DNA of 64,000 nucleotides from positions 408,831 through 472,830 of the forward strand of contig NZ_VITN01000003.1 in the NCBI RefSeq assembly GCF_007828045.1, read 5' to 3'. The notes below the pieces were generated by a model. That model was given only the letters and a program-made list of their open reading frames with translations, was not told the DNA's origin and did not search any database. Every line of letters begins with the position of its first letter. The stretch's first letter is position 1. Positions 33,806-43,246 of the stretch are shown here, piece by piece. Source of the stretch: Nitrospirillum amazonense. GTDB taxonomy: Bacteria; Pseudomonadota; Alphaproteobacteria; Azospirillales; Azospirillaceae. The position numbers and the translations under genes were made by a program.

Positions 33806-34414
33806 ATGATCGGCCCTGAAATCGACCGCCTGATACAGCTGTTGTCGCGCCTGCCGGGCCTGGGCCCGCGCTCGGCCCGCCGCGCCGCCTTGCATCTGAT
33901 CAAGAAGCGCGAACAACTGATGGACCCGCTGGCCGAGGCGCTGGCCGGGGCGGCCGCCCGCATCCGCACCTGCCCCGTCTGCGGCAACCTGGACACGGTG
34001 GACCCCTGCGGCGTCTGCCGCGACCCCGCCCGCGACCGCGCCACCCTGTGCGTGGTGGAGGAGGTGGGCGACCTCTGGGCGCTGGAGCGCACGGGCGCCT
34101 ATCGCGGCCTCTACCATGTGCTGGGCGGCACCCTGTCGGCGCTGGACGGCATCGGCCCCGATGACCTGGCCGTGCCGGGATTGCTGGCCCGCGTGGCCCA
34201 GGGGACGGACGGCACGCCGGTGCGCGAGGTCATCCTGGCCCTGAACGCCACCGCCGGCGGCCAGACCACCGCCCACTACCTGACCGATCGCCTCTCCGGC
34301 CTGAATGTCGCCATCAGCCGCCTGGCCCACGGCGTCCCCGTGGGCGGTGAACTGGACTACCTGGACGACGGCACCCTCACCGCCGCCTTAAGGGCGCGGC
34401 GGACGTTGGGGTGA
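33806..34414 (+). CDS. recR: Recombination mediator protein RecR
   Basis: The 202-residue RecF-pathway protein that with RecO loads RecA on gaps. It has the N-terminal helix-hairpin-helix region [19 protein letters not shown], a C4 zinc finger [16 protein letters not shown] (about residues 57-72) and the Toprim domain starting [17 protein letters not shown] with [16 protein letters not shown] and [16 protein letters not shown]. Length is normal. The ATG at 33806 lies past copy B of the repeat. It converges with a TonB_C-domain gene with only 15 bases between stop codons. Confidence 0.96.
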   Translation: MIGPEIDRLIQLLSRLPGLGPRSARRAALHLIKKREQLMDPLAEALAGAAARIRTCPVCGNLDTVDPCGVCRDPARDRATLCVVEEVGDLWALERTGAYRGLYHVLGGTLSALDGIGPDDLAVPGLLARVAQGTDGTPVREVILALNATAGGQTTAHYLTDRLSGLNVAISRLAHGVPVGGELDYLDDGTLTAALRARRTLG

Positions 34415-34429
34415 GGGCTGACGGAGCGG

Positions 34430-34924
34430 CTATCGATGCTGGCTCTTGCCGTCATCGGGAAGTCGGAAGCGATAGGCCAATTTTACCGTAGCAGATGGGA
34501 CCGCTTGGCCATTTTCCACGGCTGGGGTGCATCGCCACCGGCGGGATCGTGCGGCCTTTACCAGGGCTGCATCCAATTGATCGTGAGTACTGCTTTCTAC
34601 GACCCTGGCATTATAGACGCGGCCTTTTGCGTTACAGAAGGCAATGAAAACCACCCTACCTTCCTCGCTCCGCTTTATCGCCGCCGCTGGATAAGTGGGA
34701 GGAAAGCGGCGAAAGGACTCCGGATCAATCCTGGTGAGGGGCCGTAAAGGTGGTTGGAAGGTGGTGGGTGTTGCATACTCGAAGTCGATGACCATGAATG
34801 GTGGAATTACCGGCAGAAAAACCCTTTCCGCCGCCTGCGCCCGTGACGGAGACGGGCTGAATGGCCACAAAGCCAAAACCACCATCATCCCACTGAGAAC
34901 CGCATGCCCCGCGCTTGTCCGCAT
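34430..34924 (-). CDS. Exported protein with one TonB C-terminal-like domain (with Cys pair)
   Basis: About 164 residues. A cleavable signal peptide (HAVLSGMMVVLALWPFSPSPSRAQA) and short Pro-rich spacer precede a single TonB_C-like domain: FPPTYPAAAIKRSEEGRVV, then AFCNAKGRV, DQLDAALVKAARSRRWRC and LAYRFRL. The two cysteines (FCN and WRC) are placed as in the nine other domains of this cluster and could form a disulphide. Unlike TonB there is no N-terminal membrane anchor with the SHLS histidine and no long Pro-Lys arm. The ATG at 34924 has GGGGAAAG upstream; a TTG at 34936 is less likely. It is last of four neighbouring paralogues. Function unknown, periplasmic location inferred. Confidence 0.8.
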   Translation of the reverse strand: MRTSAGHAVLSGMMVVLALWPFSPSPSRAQAAERVFLPVIPPFMVIDFEYATPTTFQPPLRPLTRIDPESFRRFPPTYPAAAIKRSEEGRVVFIAFCNAKGRVYNARVVESSTHDQLDAALVKAARSRRWRCTPAVENGQAVPSATVKLAYRFRLPDDGKSQHR

Positions 34925-35116
34925 GACTTTCCCCAAGCCATGAACCCGTTAGGGCGATGGTTGCAGAAGTGGGGTGCGCTGTCGCCGGATAAATGAGCGC
35001 TCTCAGGGGCGCGCCGGCAGCAGGATCAGGGCGGAAAGGGCGAGCGTGTGGTGGAGGCGCATGGGTCCAGGCGGGGTTGGCGGGTCGAAGAAGGTCGAGG
35101 AAGGCGCTGGCCGGTC

Positions 35117-36877
35117 CTATTTCCGTGCGCCGACCTCCGGCGCCGGGCCGCTGTAGGGAAAGAACCCCCAGGCGGGAACGGCGGTGTGGGTTCCGGGGCG
35201 TTGATAGGTCAGGCAGCGCCATTTGCCGGAACGCGCCTGGGTTATCAGGTCGGCGTCCAGGTGCGGGTTGCCGGAACTGCGGAACAGGCTGGGCGTCAGG
35301 ATTTGGCCGTTGGCGCCGCACCAGAAGCGCAGCCAGGCCTTGGGTTGCTTACGGTGGGCGCCGGTCGCCGGGGCCTGGCCCGGCGCCACCAGCGAGGCGG
35401 GGTCCACCGCCGCCCCCACGGGCTCGTCATCGGGCGGCGGGGCGCCGGCGGGCCGGCCGAAATACTGGCGGTAGGCCGTCCAGGCGGCCACTGGCTGCCC
35501 GGTGGTGCGCAGCTGCGCGGGAAGGCAGCGCCACAGGCCTGAGTCCGTGGCCGCCATGAAGGCGGCGTCCAACTCCGGGTGGCCACTGCTTTCCATCAAC
35601 GCGCTGTCTAGCAGGGTTCCGCCCGGCCCGCACAGGAGGGCGGCCGTCAGGGTGGTCTGGTCCTTCGGGTCCTGGGTGCTGCTGGGGGCGCTACGGGGGT
35701 AGGCGGGTGGCGCGGTCACCAGGGACCGGATGTCGAGAACGGGGGCCTCCCCCGGCCGGGGGGCGTCGGGGGACAGCTGGAAGATCGCCTGGTGCGCGCC
35801 GGGCGTCACCCGGATGCGGCCGGTGGCGGCCGATGTGCCGGGAACGCACCGCACCTGCGGCGACCGCAGGGCCGCCAACGCTGCGGCATCCAGCCGGAGA
35901 TGGCCGGAGGAGTGGCTGATCTTGAAATCGCCTAGCCGGCCGTTCACGCCGCAGAGGAAGTCGATGACGACCCGCCCTTCCTCACCCGCCCGGGCGGCGT
36001 CGACGGTGTAGTCGGCGTGGGCCAACGTGGTGTGGTCGAGCTGCGCCCCGTCCGTCTCGGCCTTGAAGCCGTAGCTGGGGCCGGAGGCGGCGGGTGCCGC
36101 GAAGACCAGGCGGTGGAAGCCCCAGGAGTCGATGGGCTGATGGTCGCTGGGACGCTTGGCGGGATTGCAGCGCCATACGCCCGCCCGCGCCGCCGCCAGG
36201 ACGGTCGAGTCCAGGTGGGGGTGGATGGACGGGCCGGGCTGGGTCAGCTGCGCCTCCACCACCTGTCCATCGGCGCCGCAGCGGAACTTGAAAGGCACGA
36301 CGCCATACTCCCCGGTGGGCAGGGCGTCCGCCGGATAGGGCGGCTGGACGACGGTATCCAGGTCGATGCGGGCGCCCAGGGCGGGTCCCGGCGGGGCCGC
36401 CGGGGCGTCGGCGGCGGGCGCCGCGGCCTCGTTCCTGTGGTCGCGCTGCCGGAAGGTGTAGCGCAGCGTGATCCACGCGGGCCGTGCCGGGCCAGGCGGG
36501 GTTTGGGCCCCCGTGCCGGGCACGCAGCGCCACTTACCGCTGGCGCCGGCGGCCAGCGCGGCCGCGTCCAGCCGGTCCGATCCGCTGCCTTCCATCACCT
36601 CCGCATCCGTGACCTGGCCGCCGGGCTCGCACAGCAGGGCCAGGGTGACGGTGCCGACTTGCCCCTGCTCCACCGCCACCCAGGGATAGGAGGGGATGGC
36701 CTTCATCAGCGTCGCGGGATCCAGCTTCGGGCCATCGGCGGCCAGGAGGGCGTCACGGTCGATGTGGGACGTCGGTACCGGCGCCGGCGGCGGGGCATGG
36801 GCGCAGCCGGCGGCCGATGCCATCGCCAGAGACGAGAGGAAGCGGGCGGAGACGATGCGGAAGAGGGTGGGACGCAT
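35117..36877 (-). CDS. Lipoprotein with five tandem TonB C-terminal-like domains
   Basis: About 586 residues. After a lipoprotein signal (MRPTLFRIVSARFLSSLAMA with lipobox SAAGC), the protein is a row of five repeats of about 95-110 residues. Each has a YP or equivalent start, a strand with Cys before a turn (LLCEPGG, FRCGADG, FLCGVNG, LLCGPGG, FWCGANG), a helix xLDAA/xLDAD, and a second Cys (WRCVP, WRCNP, VRCVP, WRCLP, WRCLT). The last repeat ends with the WGFFPYSG strand. TonB_C domains usually bind TonB-box peptides of outer-membrane receptors; a five-fold array is unusual. The gene lies between two paralogues on the same strand, with gaps of 180 and 103 bases. Function unknown. Confidence 0.8.
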   Translation of the reverse strand: MRPTLFRIVSARFLSSLAMASAAGCAHAPPPAPVPTSHIDRDALLAADGPKLDPATLMKAIPSYPWVAVEQGQVGTVTLALLCEPGGQVTDAEVMEGSGSDRLDAAALAAGASGKWRCVPGTGAQTPPGPARPAWITLRYTFRQRDHRNEAAAPAADAPAAPPGPALGARIDLDTVVQPPYPADALPTGEYGVVPFKFRCGADGQVVEAQLTQPGPSIHPHLDSTVLAAARAGVWRCNPAKRPSDHQPIDSWGFHRLVFAAPAASGPSYGFKAETDGAQLDHTTLAHADYTVDAARAGEEGRVVIDFLCGVNGRLGDFKISHSSGHLRLDAAALAALRSPQVRCVPGTSAATGRIRVTPGAHQAIFQLSPDAPRPGEAPVLDIRSLVTAPPAYPRSAPSSTQDPKDQTTLTAALLCGPGGTLLDSALMESSGHPELDAAFMAATDSGLWRCLPAQLRTTGQPVAAWTAYRQYFGRPAGAPPPDDEPVGAAVDPASLVAPGQAPATGAHRKQPKAWLRFWCGANGQILTPSLFRSSGNPHLDADLITQARSGKWRCLTYQRPGTHTAVPAWGFFPYSGPAPEVGARK

Positions 36878-36980
36878 GGGGCCGAGGTGTCGCGGGAAAG
36901 CCGGAGGAGCCGCGATGGTTGCAGAAATGGCCACGGTCGTCGCCTTACTTTTTCCGTGCGCTTATGCCTGACTGTGGGCG

Positions 36981-37802
36981 TCAGGGCTTGGAACTGGGCG
37001 GCGGGATGAAGGTGTGGATGATGAAGCCCCATGAGGCCAGCGGGCGATGATCCGGGCCGGTGGTGGGCTGGCAAGCCGTCTGCAGGGGCAAGGCGTCGGC
37101 CATCGCGGCATCCAGCTTGGGATTGCCGGAGCTGTTGAACACCCGGACGGAGGTGACGCGGCCTTCCGCGCTGCAGAAGAAGGCGATGCTCAGGGACATC
37201 AACTGCTGCAGGGGGCCGGCGGCGGCCGTTGGATAGTCCTGAGGCTTGCGGCTGGCCTCGGGGGTGAGCTTGGCATTCAGCGCCAGGTCCCAAACGGCCT
37301 TCCGGCTCTCGCTGTCCACCGGTTCCGGAATGGTCAGGCCCGGATTGGCGGCGCGCGCAATGTCCAGCAACTCACGGACGTTGTCGCGGCTCAACTGCAG
37401 GCCGCTGGTGCTCGGGGCCGGCGGACCCAGTTTGAAATTGTAGCGGAACAACACGCTGCCGGCGATGGGCTTGCCGCTGGCGGGGTCATGACCGGGGAAG
37501 CAGCGCAGGCCGGGAATGATCGCCAACACCGCGTTGTCCAACCGCTCAAAGCCGCTGCTTTCGGTCACCTTCGGATCGCTGACGCGGCCATCCACGGCAC
37601 AGTCGACGCTGATGCCCACCCGGCCTTGCTCGCCCAACCGGGATGATGCCATCGGATAGTCAGGCTGCCTGAAGGAGGTGACGTCGAGGCGGGACCTGGT
37701 GGGGTCGGGCGGGGGCTTGTCCTGGGCCACGGCGGGGAACAGGGGGGCCAGGCAGATGGCGGAGAGCGCCAGGGCCCGTAGACGGTGGTAGACGATCTTC
37801 AT
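36981..37802 (-). CDS. Exported protein with two TonB C-terminal-like domains
   Basis: 273 residues. A signal peptide (RALALSAICLAPLFPAVAQD) and short Pro-rich stretch precede two diverged TonB_C-like domains. The first has QPDYPMASSRLGEQGRVGISVDCAVDG and LRCFPG. The second has MSLSIAFFCSAEGRV, NPKLDAAMADAL and TACQP, with a final LASWGFIIHTF strand. Both domains keep the Cys pair. A helical linker of about 60 residues separates them. It is probably co-transcribed with the neighbour starting at 38741 (51-base gap). It is soluble in the periplasm if the signal is cleaved. No ExbB, ExbD or receptor genes are nearby. Confidence 0.78.
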   Translation of the reverse strand: MKIVYHRLRALALSAICLAPLFPAVAQDKPPPDPTRSRLDVTSFRQPDYPMASSRLGEQGRVGISVDCAVDGRVSDPKVTESSGFERLDNAVLAIIPGLRCFPGHDPASGKPIAGSVLFRYNFKLGPPAPSTSGLQLSRDNVRELLDIARAANPGLTIPEPVDSESRKAVWDLALNAKLTPEASRKPQDYPTAAAGPLQQLMSLSIAFFCSAEGRVTSVRVFNSSGNPKLDAAMADALPLQTACQPTTGPDHRPLASWGFIIHTFIPPPSSKP

Positions 37803-37853
37803 GGCCTCGGACCTTGGTATCTTGATTCTCAGGAGTGCGAAACAACGGTGAGG

Positions 37854-38741
37854 CTACGGACGGGGCGCGTCCTGAGGTGAGGGGGAGTCCTGATCCGTCG
37901 CTTTCGTTGGCTCGGTGTGCCCCGTGAATTGGATGTTTAGTGGAATCGCGTCGCCGGCGTGCATGAGAGGACGCGGTTCGCCCAGTGCCTTGATCGCTTC
38001 AGGCGGCATCGGGACTGCCTGCGTTTTATGTTGGCCAAAGTCGTAGCGGTAGAAGCCCCATCCCTCCACCGGTTCCTTGCTTTTGTAGTCCGTCGCCGGA
38101 AGACAACGCCAATTGTCCGCCTTGGCGGCTGCAATCAGGGCGCGTGTCAGGTGCGGAGTGGCATCCGGAGAAGTCAGGGGCTCAATCGTGTGAACCCGCC
38201 CATCCACGCCGCAAAGAAAGCGGATCGAGGCCGGGGCTCGCTCCTGCGCGGCCTCAGCGTCCCTGGGGTAGGGGAGGGGCTTGAAGCTTTGCGGGTCCAG
38301 TACCGCACCCACGTGCGCGTAGGGGCCGGATGCAAGGTCCGAGGTGGCAGCTGATGACCCCTCGTCGGCCTTTAACTGGAAGCGGTACCGGATGACATCC
38401 CAGGCAGCAAAAGGCTGTTGCGTCGCCAGATTCAGCGCCGGCTTGCACCGCCATCGGGTGCTTCGGGCTGCATGCTCCACCGCCATGTCCAGCTGCGGAT
38501 GGCCGCTGGACACCGCGACCTGCCCGTCGGTGACGTGACCATCCGTCTCGCACAGCACGGCGATTGCAACGACCCCTTCCTCCTTCAGTCGAATGGCGGC
38601 CATGGGGTACTGCGGCGGGAACCTCGCAAAGCTCGCCGCATCCAGCTTGGGTGGCGTCTTTGGATCCAAGGCCGGCTGCGAGGTGCTGGCGCAGGCGACG
38701 GTCAGGAGCGGCAATGGGAAAATGAGATGATGGAAGCGCAT
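37854..38741 (-). CDS. Lipoprotein with two TonB C-terminal-like domains
   Basis: About 295 residues. The signal MRFHHLIFPLPLLTVACAS has a lipobox (TVAC). Domain 1: FARFPPQYPMAAIRLKEEGVVAI, LCETDGHVT, HPQLDMAVEHAARSTRWRC and IRYRFQL. Domain 2: PYPRDAEAAQERAPASIRFLCGVDGRV, LIAAAKADNWRCLP and VEGWGFYRYDFG. A hydrophilic tail of about 50 residues follows. This is the first gene of the paralogue cluster, transcribed leftward from the 221-base region shared with def. The start is uncertain: an ATG at 38768 would add nine residues, and the open frame continues to 38960. The strong likeness between domain 1 here and the 34430 gene suggests gene duplication. Confidence 0.78.
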   Translation of the reverse strand: MRFHHLIFPLPLLTVACASTSQPALDPKTPPKLDAASFARFPPQYPMAAIRLKEEGVVAIAVLCETDGHVTDGQVAVSSGHPQLDMAVEHAARSTRWRCKPALNLATQQPFAAWDVIRYRFQLKADEGSSAATSDLASGPYAHVGAVLDPQSFKPLPYPRDAEAAQERAPASIRFLCGVDGRVHTIEPLTSPDATPHLTRALIAAAKADNWRCLPATDYKSKEPVEGWGFYRYDFGQHKTQAVPMPPEAIKALGEPRPLMHAGDAIPLNIQFTGHTEPTKATDQDSPSPQDAPRP

Positions 38742-38962
38742 GCTGGTAGGCTTGTGGAAGGAAGTCATATGGTAATGGTTGCAAAAAATAATAGCATTGT
38801 CCCTTAGGAAATCGCCGGCGCTTCCTGCTTCTATGCCCGCCCGCATACCCCCCGGGCACAACCCGCCCTTGCCCCGGCGGGCCGCATCCCCTATCTCGCA
38901 GGGGAACAAGCGTTTATACTTACCGCCCTTCGCCTTAGCCGCCTGATCCGGACACGACACCC

Positions 38963-39469
38963 ATGGCCCTCCTGCCCATCCTGACTGTTCCCGACGCCCG
39001 CCTGAAGAAGAAGTGCGCGCCCATCGCCAATATCGACGGCCGCGTGGTGAAGCTGATGGATGACATGCTGGAGACCATGTACAAGGCCCCCGGCATCGGC
39101 CTGGCCGCCCCGCAGATCGGCTTGCTGGAGCGCATCATCGTCGTGGACGTGTCCGAGCATAAGGAAGGCGCCAAGGAACCCATCGCCATGGTCAATCCGG
39201 AGCTGCTGTGGCTGTCGGATGAGACCTGCGTGCACAACGAGGGTTGCCTCTCCATCCCCGAGATCTACGCCGACGTGGTCCGGCCCAAGCAGATCCGCGT
39301 GCGCTATGTCGATCGCGACGGCAGCGTGCAGGAACGCGATTGCGACGAGCTGCTGGCCCGCTGCATCCAGCATGAGGTCGATCACCTGAACGGCGTGCTG
39401 TTCATCGACCATCTGTCGTCCCTGAAGCGCAACATGATCCTGCGCAAGGTGAGCAAGGCGGCTCGTTGA
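38963..39469 (+). CDS. def: Peptide deformylase
   Basis: A 168-residue metalloenzyme removing the formyl group from nascent proteins. The three motifs are intact: GIGLAAPQIG (motif 1), NEGCLSIPE (motif 2, metal Cys) and HEVDHLNGVLFID (motif 3, HExxH). It starts a def-fmt-truA block. A composite repeat (copy C) lies between def and fmt, and the 151-base gap may hold a separate fmt promoter. Upstream is the 221-base divergent region shared with the TonB_C cluster. Confidence 0.97.
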   Translation: MALLPILTVPDARLKKKCAPIANIDGRVVKLMDDMLETMYKAPGIGLAAPQIGLLERIIVVDVSEHKEGAKEPIAMVNPELLWLSDETCVHNEGCLSIPEIYADVVRPKQIRVRYVDRDGSVQERDCDELLARCIQHEVDHLNGVLFIDHLSSLKRNMILRKVSKAAR

Positions 39470-39478
39470 CGCTGTTCC

Positions 39479-39590
39479 TCAGGCGCCGGAGTCTTGGTTT
39501 CCCTCAGGCGCCGGCACCGCCATCCGGCGGCTTGGCTTCCTCGCTGCGCCCTGCGGTACTCGCTCCGGGGCCCGCAGTCGCGGTCCTTGG
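39479..39590 (-). repeat. Dispersed composite palindromic repeat, copy C (inverted)
   Basis: Read on the reverse strand: GGACCGCGACTGCGGGCCCCGG, GAGTACCGCAGGGCGCAGCGAGGAAGCCAAG, GCCGGATGGCGG, GGCGCCTGAGGG. The head palindrome and tail palindrome are absent. The TCAGGCGCCGG end is duplicated (39479-39489 and 39504-39514). It lies between def and fmt. Confidence 0.7.
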
Positions 39591-39620
39591 GTGGTTTTCC
39601 TTTGATGTTGGGGCCTCTGA

Positions 39621-40580
39621 ATGACCCGTCTGCGCCTTGCCTTCATGGGCACGCCCGACTTTTCCGTTCCGGTGCTGGACGCGCTGGTGGCGGCGGGGCA
39701 TGAGGTCGCCTGCGTCTACAGCCAGCCGCCCCGCCCCGCCGGGCGCGGGCATAAGGAACAGCTGACGCCGGTGCATGCGCGGGCGCAGGCGCTGGGCATT
39801 CCCGTCCGCACGCCCCGCACCCTGCGCAAGGAAGAGGTGCAGGCGGAGTTCCGCGACCTGGGCCTGGATGTGGCGGTGGTGGTGGCCTATGGCCTGATCC
39901 TGCCGCAGGCGGTGCTGGACGCGCCGCGCCTGGGCTGCCTCAACATCCATGCCTCGCTGCTGCCCCGCTGGCGCGGTGCCGCCCCCATCCAGCGCGCCAT
40001 CCTGGCCGGTGACGCCGAGAGCGGCGTCACCATCATGCAGATGGAGGCGGGGCTGGACACCGGCCCCATGCTGCTGGAGGAACGCATCGTCCTCACCCCG
40101 CGCATGACCGCCAGCCAGTTGCACGACGGCCTCTCCGCCATGGGCGCCCGCCTGATCGTCACGGCGCTGGACCGCCTGGCGGCTGGCGATCTGCCCGCCA
40201 CCGTGCAGCCGGAGGACGGCGTGACCTACGCCGCCAAGCTGGCCAAGGAGGAAGGGCTGCTGGACTTCACCAAGCCGGCGGCGGAGCTGGACCGGCAGGT
40301 GCGGGCGCTGACCCCCTGGCCCGGCACCTGGTTCGAGGCCCCGGTCGAGGGCGGTGCCGCCACAGGGGGAGCGGTCGAGAAGATCAAGGTGCTGGCGGCC
40401 GAACCCGTCGCCGGTTCCGGCGCGCCCGGCACCTTGCTGGACAGCGCCCTGACCGTGGCCTGCGGCGAGGGCGCCCTGCGCCTCACCACCGTGCAGCGTC
40501 CGGGCAAGGGCCCCGTCGAGGGGGCAGCCTTCCTGCGCGGCTTCCCGCACGCGGTGGGCAAGCCCATCGCCGCCCTCTGA
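39621..40580 (+). CDS. fmt: Methionyl-tRNA formyltransferase
   Basis: A 319-residue enzyme formylating Met-tRNA for translation initiation. Seen: [19 protein letters not shown] at the N-terminus, [20 protein letters not shown] (folate/catalytic Asn-His region), [17 protein letters not shown] with catalytic Asp, and the C-terminal tRNA-binding domain with [12 protein letters not shown]. Located between def and truA, spaced 5 bases from the latter, so both are on one transcript. Confidence 0.97.
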   Translation: MTRLRLAFMGTPDFSVPVLDALVAAGHEVACVYSQPPRPAGRGHKEQLTPVHARAQALGIPVRTPRTLRKEEVQAEFRDLGLDVAVVVAYGLILPQAVLDAPRLGCLNIHASLLPRWRGAAPIQRAILAGDAESGVTIMQMEAGLDTGPMLLEERIVLTPRMTASQLHDGLSAMGARLIVTALDRLAAGDLPATVQPEDGVTYAAKLAKEEGLLDFTKPAAELDRQVRALTPWPGTWFEAPVEGGAATGGAVEKIKVLAAEPVAGSGAPGTLLDSALTVACGEGALRLTTVQRPGKGPVEGAAFLRGFPHAVGKPIAAL

Positions 40581-40585
40581 CCTCC

Positions 40586-41326
40586 ATGCCGCGCTGGAAG
40601 CTCACCGTCGAATATGACGGCCGGCCCTACCAGGGCTGGCAGTTGCAGCCGCATGGCCCCTCCGTTCAGGCCTGCCTGGAGGAGGCCATCCGCCGGTTTT
40701 CGGGTGAGGTGGTGCGCGTGCATGCCGCCGGCCGCACCGACGCCGGCGTCCACGCCCTGGGCCAGGTCTGCCACTTCGACCTGGAAAAGCCGACCAAGGC
40801 CGACACGGTGCGCGACGCGTTGAACTTCCATCTGCGCCCCGAGCCCGTGGCCGTGGTGAGGGCGGAGGCGGTGGATGACGACTTCCACGCCCGCCTGTCC
40901 TGCAAGGGCCGCGCCTACCTCTACCGCATCGTCAACCGCCGGGCGCCCCTGGCGCTGGACATCGGCCGCGCCTGGCACGTACCCACGATCCTGGATGCCG
41001 ACGCCATGAACGAAGGCGCCCAGCGGCTGGTGGGCAACCACGATTTCACCAGCTTTCGCGCCAGCATCTGCCAGGCCAAGAGCCCGGTGAAGACGCTGAG
41101 CCTGCTGACGGTGACGCGGGTGGGGGAGGAGGTGCACATGGTGGCCCGCGCCCGATCCTTCCTGCACCACCAGATCCGCAACATGATCGGCACGCTGCGC
41201 CTGGTGGGCGAGGGCAAGTGGACGCCGGACGACGTGACCTGGGCGCTGGAGGCGCGCGACCGCGCCGCCGCCGGCCCGACGGCGCCGCCGGATGGGCTGT
41301 ACTTCACCGAGGCGTGGTACGAGTAG
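40586..41326 (+). CDS. truA: tRNA pseudouridine(38-40) synthase
   Basis: A 246-residue enzyme forming pseudouridine at positions 38-40 of the tRNA anticodon arm. It has [19 protein letters not shown], the catalytic Asp in [27 protein letters not shown] and [11 protein letters not shown]. It is third in the def-fmt-truA set, separated from fmt by 5 bases. A short repeat remnant (copy F) follows its stop codon. Confidence 0.97.
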   Translation: MPRWKLTVEYDGRPYQGWQLQPHGPSVQACLEEAIRRFSGEVVRVHAAGRTDAGVHALGQVCHFDLEKPTKADTVRDALNFHLRPEPVAVVRAEAVDDDFHARLSCKGRAYLYRIVNRRAPLALDIGRAWHVPTILDADAMNEGAQRLVGNHDFTSFRASICQAKSPVKTLSLLTVTRVGEEVHMVARARSFLHHQIRNMIGTLRLVGEGKWTPDDVTWALEARDRAAAGPTAPPDGLYFTEAWYE

Positions 41327-41360
41327 CCCTGCGGAATGAGCCAGGGCTTTATCCTGTAAT

Positions 41361-41410
41361 GGGACGCGAGGAAGCCAAGGCCACGGATGTGGCCGCCCGG
41401 CGATTGAGGG
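41361..41410 (+). repeat. Dispersed composite palindromic repeat, copy F (partial)
   Basis: GACGCGAGGAAGCCAAG-GCCACGGATGTGGCC-GCCCGGCGATTGAGGG carries the core and right arm of the repeat without head or tail palindromes. It lies between truA and the convergent membrane-protein gene. Confidence 0.65.
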
Positions 41411-41414
41411 AAAA

Positions 41415-42020
41415 CTAACTGACCGCCATCAGCGGCCCATGGACCAGGGTGGTGGTCAGGTCGCTGACGACCACGTCCAGCAGCACGAAGCCGGTGGCGG
41501 TCAGCCAGCCGCAGCCCAGCACGGCGCGGGTCACGTAGGCTTCGTAGAACAGGCTCCAGAAATAGGTGACCGCCATGATGGCGGCCCCCATGGGCATGGA
41601 CACGACGCCGCTGTGCGCCAGCACGGCGAGGGGCAGCGCCACGATCAGGGCGATGACGCCGCTCCAGTTGAAGGCGGCGATGAAGCGGGGGAACAAGGCG
41701 CCCTTGCCCTGCAGGTGCAGGATGCGCTCCACCATCAGGAAATAGCCAAAGGTGCCGATCAGGTAGGCCAGCAGGGTGGCGGGCAAGGCCCGCGCCAGGG
41801 GTATGGTGGCCAGCGCGGTGCCGTCGCCCAGTGGAGTCAGCGGATGGCCCATCCAGCGCTCCACCGTGTCCAGCGCCACCACGCCCGGCAGCAGGGCCAG
41901 GAAAACCCAGAAGCTGCGCAGCGCGCCAGCCCGGTCGGCCGGGAAGCGGGCGGCCGCCGTCTTGTCCAGGAAGACCAGGCGCAGGGCGCCGACCAGGCTG
42001 CCGGCCATTCCGCCCATCAC
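41415..42020 (-). CDS. Integral membrane protein of unknown function
   Basis: 201 residues with about five or six predicted membrane segments (for example [51 protein letters not shown] and [20 protein letters not shown]). No family is recognised by eye. The start overlaps the dapE stop by 4 bases (ATGA), so it is translated with dapE and is the third gene of a dapD-dapE unit. There is no obvious link to lysine synthesis, and the coupling may only reflect operon packing. Composition is normal for the genome. Confidence 0.75.
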   Translation of the reverse strand: MMGGMAGSLVGALRLVFLDKTAAARFPADRAGALRSFWVFLALLPGVVALDTVERWMGHPLTPLGDGTALATIPLARALPATLLAYLIGTFGYFLMVERILHLQGKGALFPRFIAAFNWSGVIALIVALPLAVLAHSGVVSMPMGAAIMAVTYFWSLFYEAYVTRAVLGCGWLTATGFVLLDVVVSDLTTTLVHGPLMAVS

Positions 42021-43240
42021 GCGGCGGCGCCGGCGGTGGGGCCCTGGGGGGCGCCGTGGGTGGCGAACCAGTCGGCCAGGATTTGGGCGTAGATGTCGGT
42101 CAGGCGGGCCAGGTCGTCCACGGCGATGTGCTCATCCACCTTGTGCATACTGGCCCCCACGCCGCCGAACTCCACCACCGGGCAGTGGTTCTTGATGAAG
42201 CGCGCGTCGGAGGTGCCGCCGCTGGTGCTCAGCTCCGGCTCCAGCCCTGTCACGGATCGTACCGCTTGCGCAACGATGCCGCTCAGCTGGCCCGGCGGGG
42301 TCAGGAAGGCGTCGCCGCTGACGGTCACCTTCACGTCCCATGCCCCGCCGATTTCGGCCAGGACGCCGCGCACGTGGGCCTCCAGGCTGGCGGGGCTGTG
42401 CAGGTCATTGAAGCGGATGTTGAACACCGCCGTGCCCTTGGCCGGGATGATGTTGGTGGTGGGGTTGCCCACGTCGATGGTGGTGATCTGCAAGCTGCTG
42501 GGCTGGAAGTGGGGCGTGCCCTGGTCCAGCGGCTCCCCCGACAGGCGGGCCAGGGCCCGGGCCAGGCGGGGCAGGGGGTTGTCGGCCAGGTGGGGATAGG
42601 CCACGTGGCCCTGGGCGCCCAGGCTGGTGACGGTGAAGGTGATGCTGCCGCGCCGGCCGATCTTCATCATCTGGCCCAGGCGCTGCGGGTTGGTGGGTTC
42701 CCCCACCAGGCAGGCGTCCAGGGCCTCCCCCCGCTCCACCAGCCAGCCCAGCACCTTGCGCGTGCCGTTGATGGACGGGCCTTCCTCATCCCCGGTGATC
42801 AGCAGGCTGAGGCTGCCGGTGATGGGCAGTCCGGCCGCCTTGTGCCGGGCGACGGCGGCGATGAAGGCGGCAATGGCCCCCTTCATGTCCGAGGCGCCCC
42901 GGCCGAACAGCCGGCCGTCGATGATGTCGCCGGCGAAGGGCGCCACCGTCCACGCCGCGTCATCCCCCACCGGCACCACGTCGGTGTGGCCGGCGAAGCA
43001 GAAGTTGGGGCCGGCGTCGCCCAGCCGCGCGTACAGGTTCTCCACCGGCGCCGTCCCCTCCTCCGTGAAGGTCAGGCGGTGGCAGGTGAAGCCCAGGGGC
43101 GCCAGCACCCCCTGCAGCACCCCCAGCGCGCCGGCATCGGCCGGCGTGACGCTGGCGCAGCGGATCAGCGCCTGGGTCAGCGCCACCGGATCCGTGGGGT
43201 CCGGCGCGATGTTCAGGAGCGTAGGGGAGGCGTGGGCCAT
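42017..43240 (-). CDS. dapE: Succinyl-diaminopimelate desuccinylase
   Basis: A 407-residue M20-family zinc enzyme that removes succinate from N-succinyl-L,L-diaminopimelate in lysine and peptidoglycan precursor synthesis. Metal-site motifs are [14 protein letters not shown] (His, Asp), [22 protein letters not shown] (Glu pair) and the C-terminal [12 protein letters not shown] (His). The dimerisation domain has [15 protein letters not shown]. It follows dapD by 6 bases and overlaps a membrane-protein gene. Slightly longer than the usual 375-385 residues because of the N-terminal extension [15 protein letters not shown]. Confidence 0.97.
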   Translation of the reverse strand: MAHASPTLLNIAPDPTDPVALTQALIRCASVTPADAGALGVLQGVLAPLGFTCHRLTFTEEGTAPVENLYARLGDAGPNFCFAGHTDVVPVGDDAAWTVAPFAGDIIDGRLFGRGASDMKGAIAAFIAAVARHKAAGLPITGSLSLLITGDEEGPSINGTRKVLGWLVERGEALDACLVGEPTNPQRLGQMMKIGRRGSITFTVTSLGAQGHVAYPHLADNPLPRLARALARLSGEPLDQGTPHFQPSSLQITTIDVGNPTTNIIPAKGTAVFNIRFNDLHSPASLEAHVRGVLAEIGGAWDVKVTVSGDAFLTPPGQLSGIVAQAVRSVTGLEPELSTSGGTSDARFIKNHCPVVEFGGVGASMHKVDEHIAVDDLARLTDIYAQILADWFATHGAPQGPTAGAAA

Positions 43241-43246
43241 GGGCGG

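Noticed and set aside
34430..38741. TonB/ExbB/ExbD energy-transduction operon
   Set aside because: The proteins lack the TonB membrane anchor and Pro-Lys arm, and no ExbB or ExbD gene is nearby; they are better treated as an unknown TonB_C-domain group.
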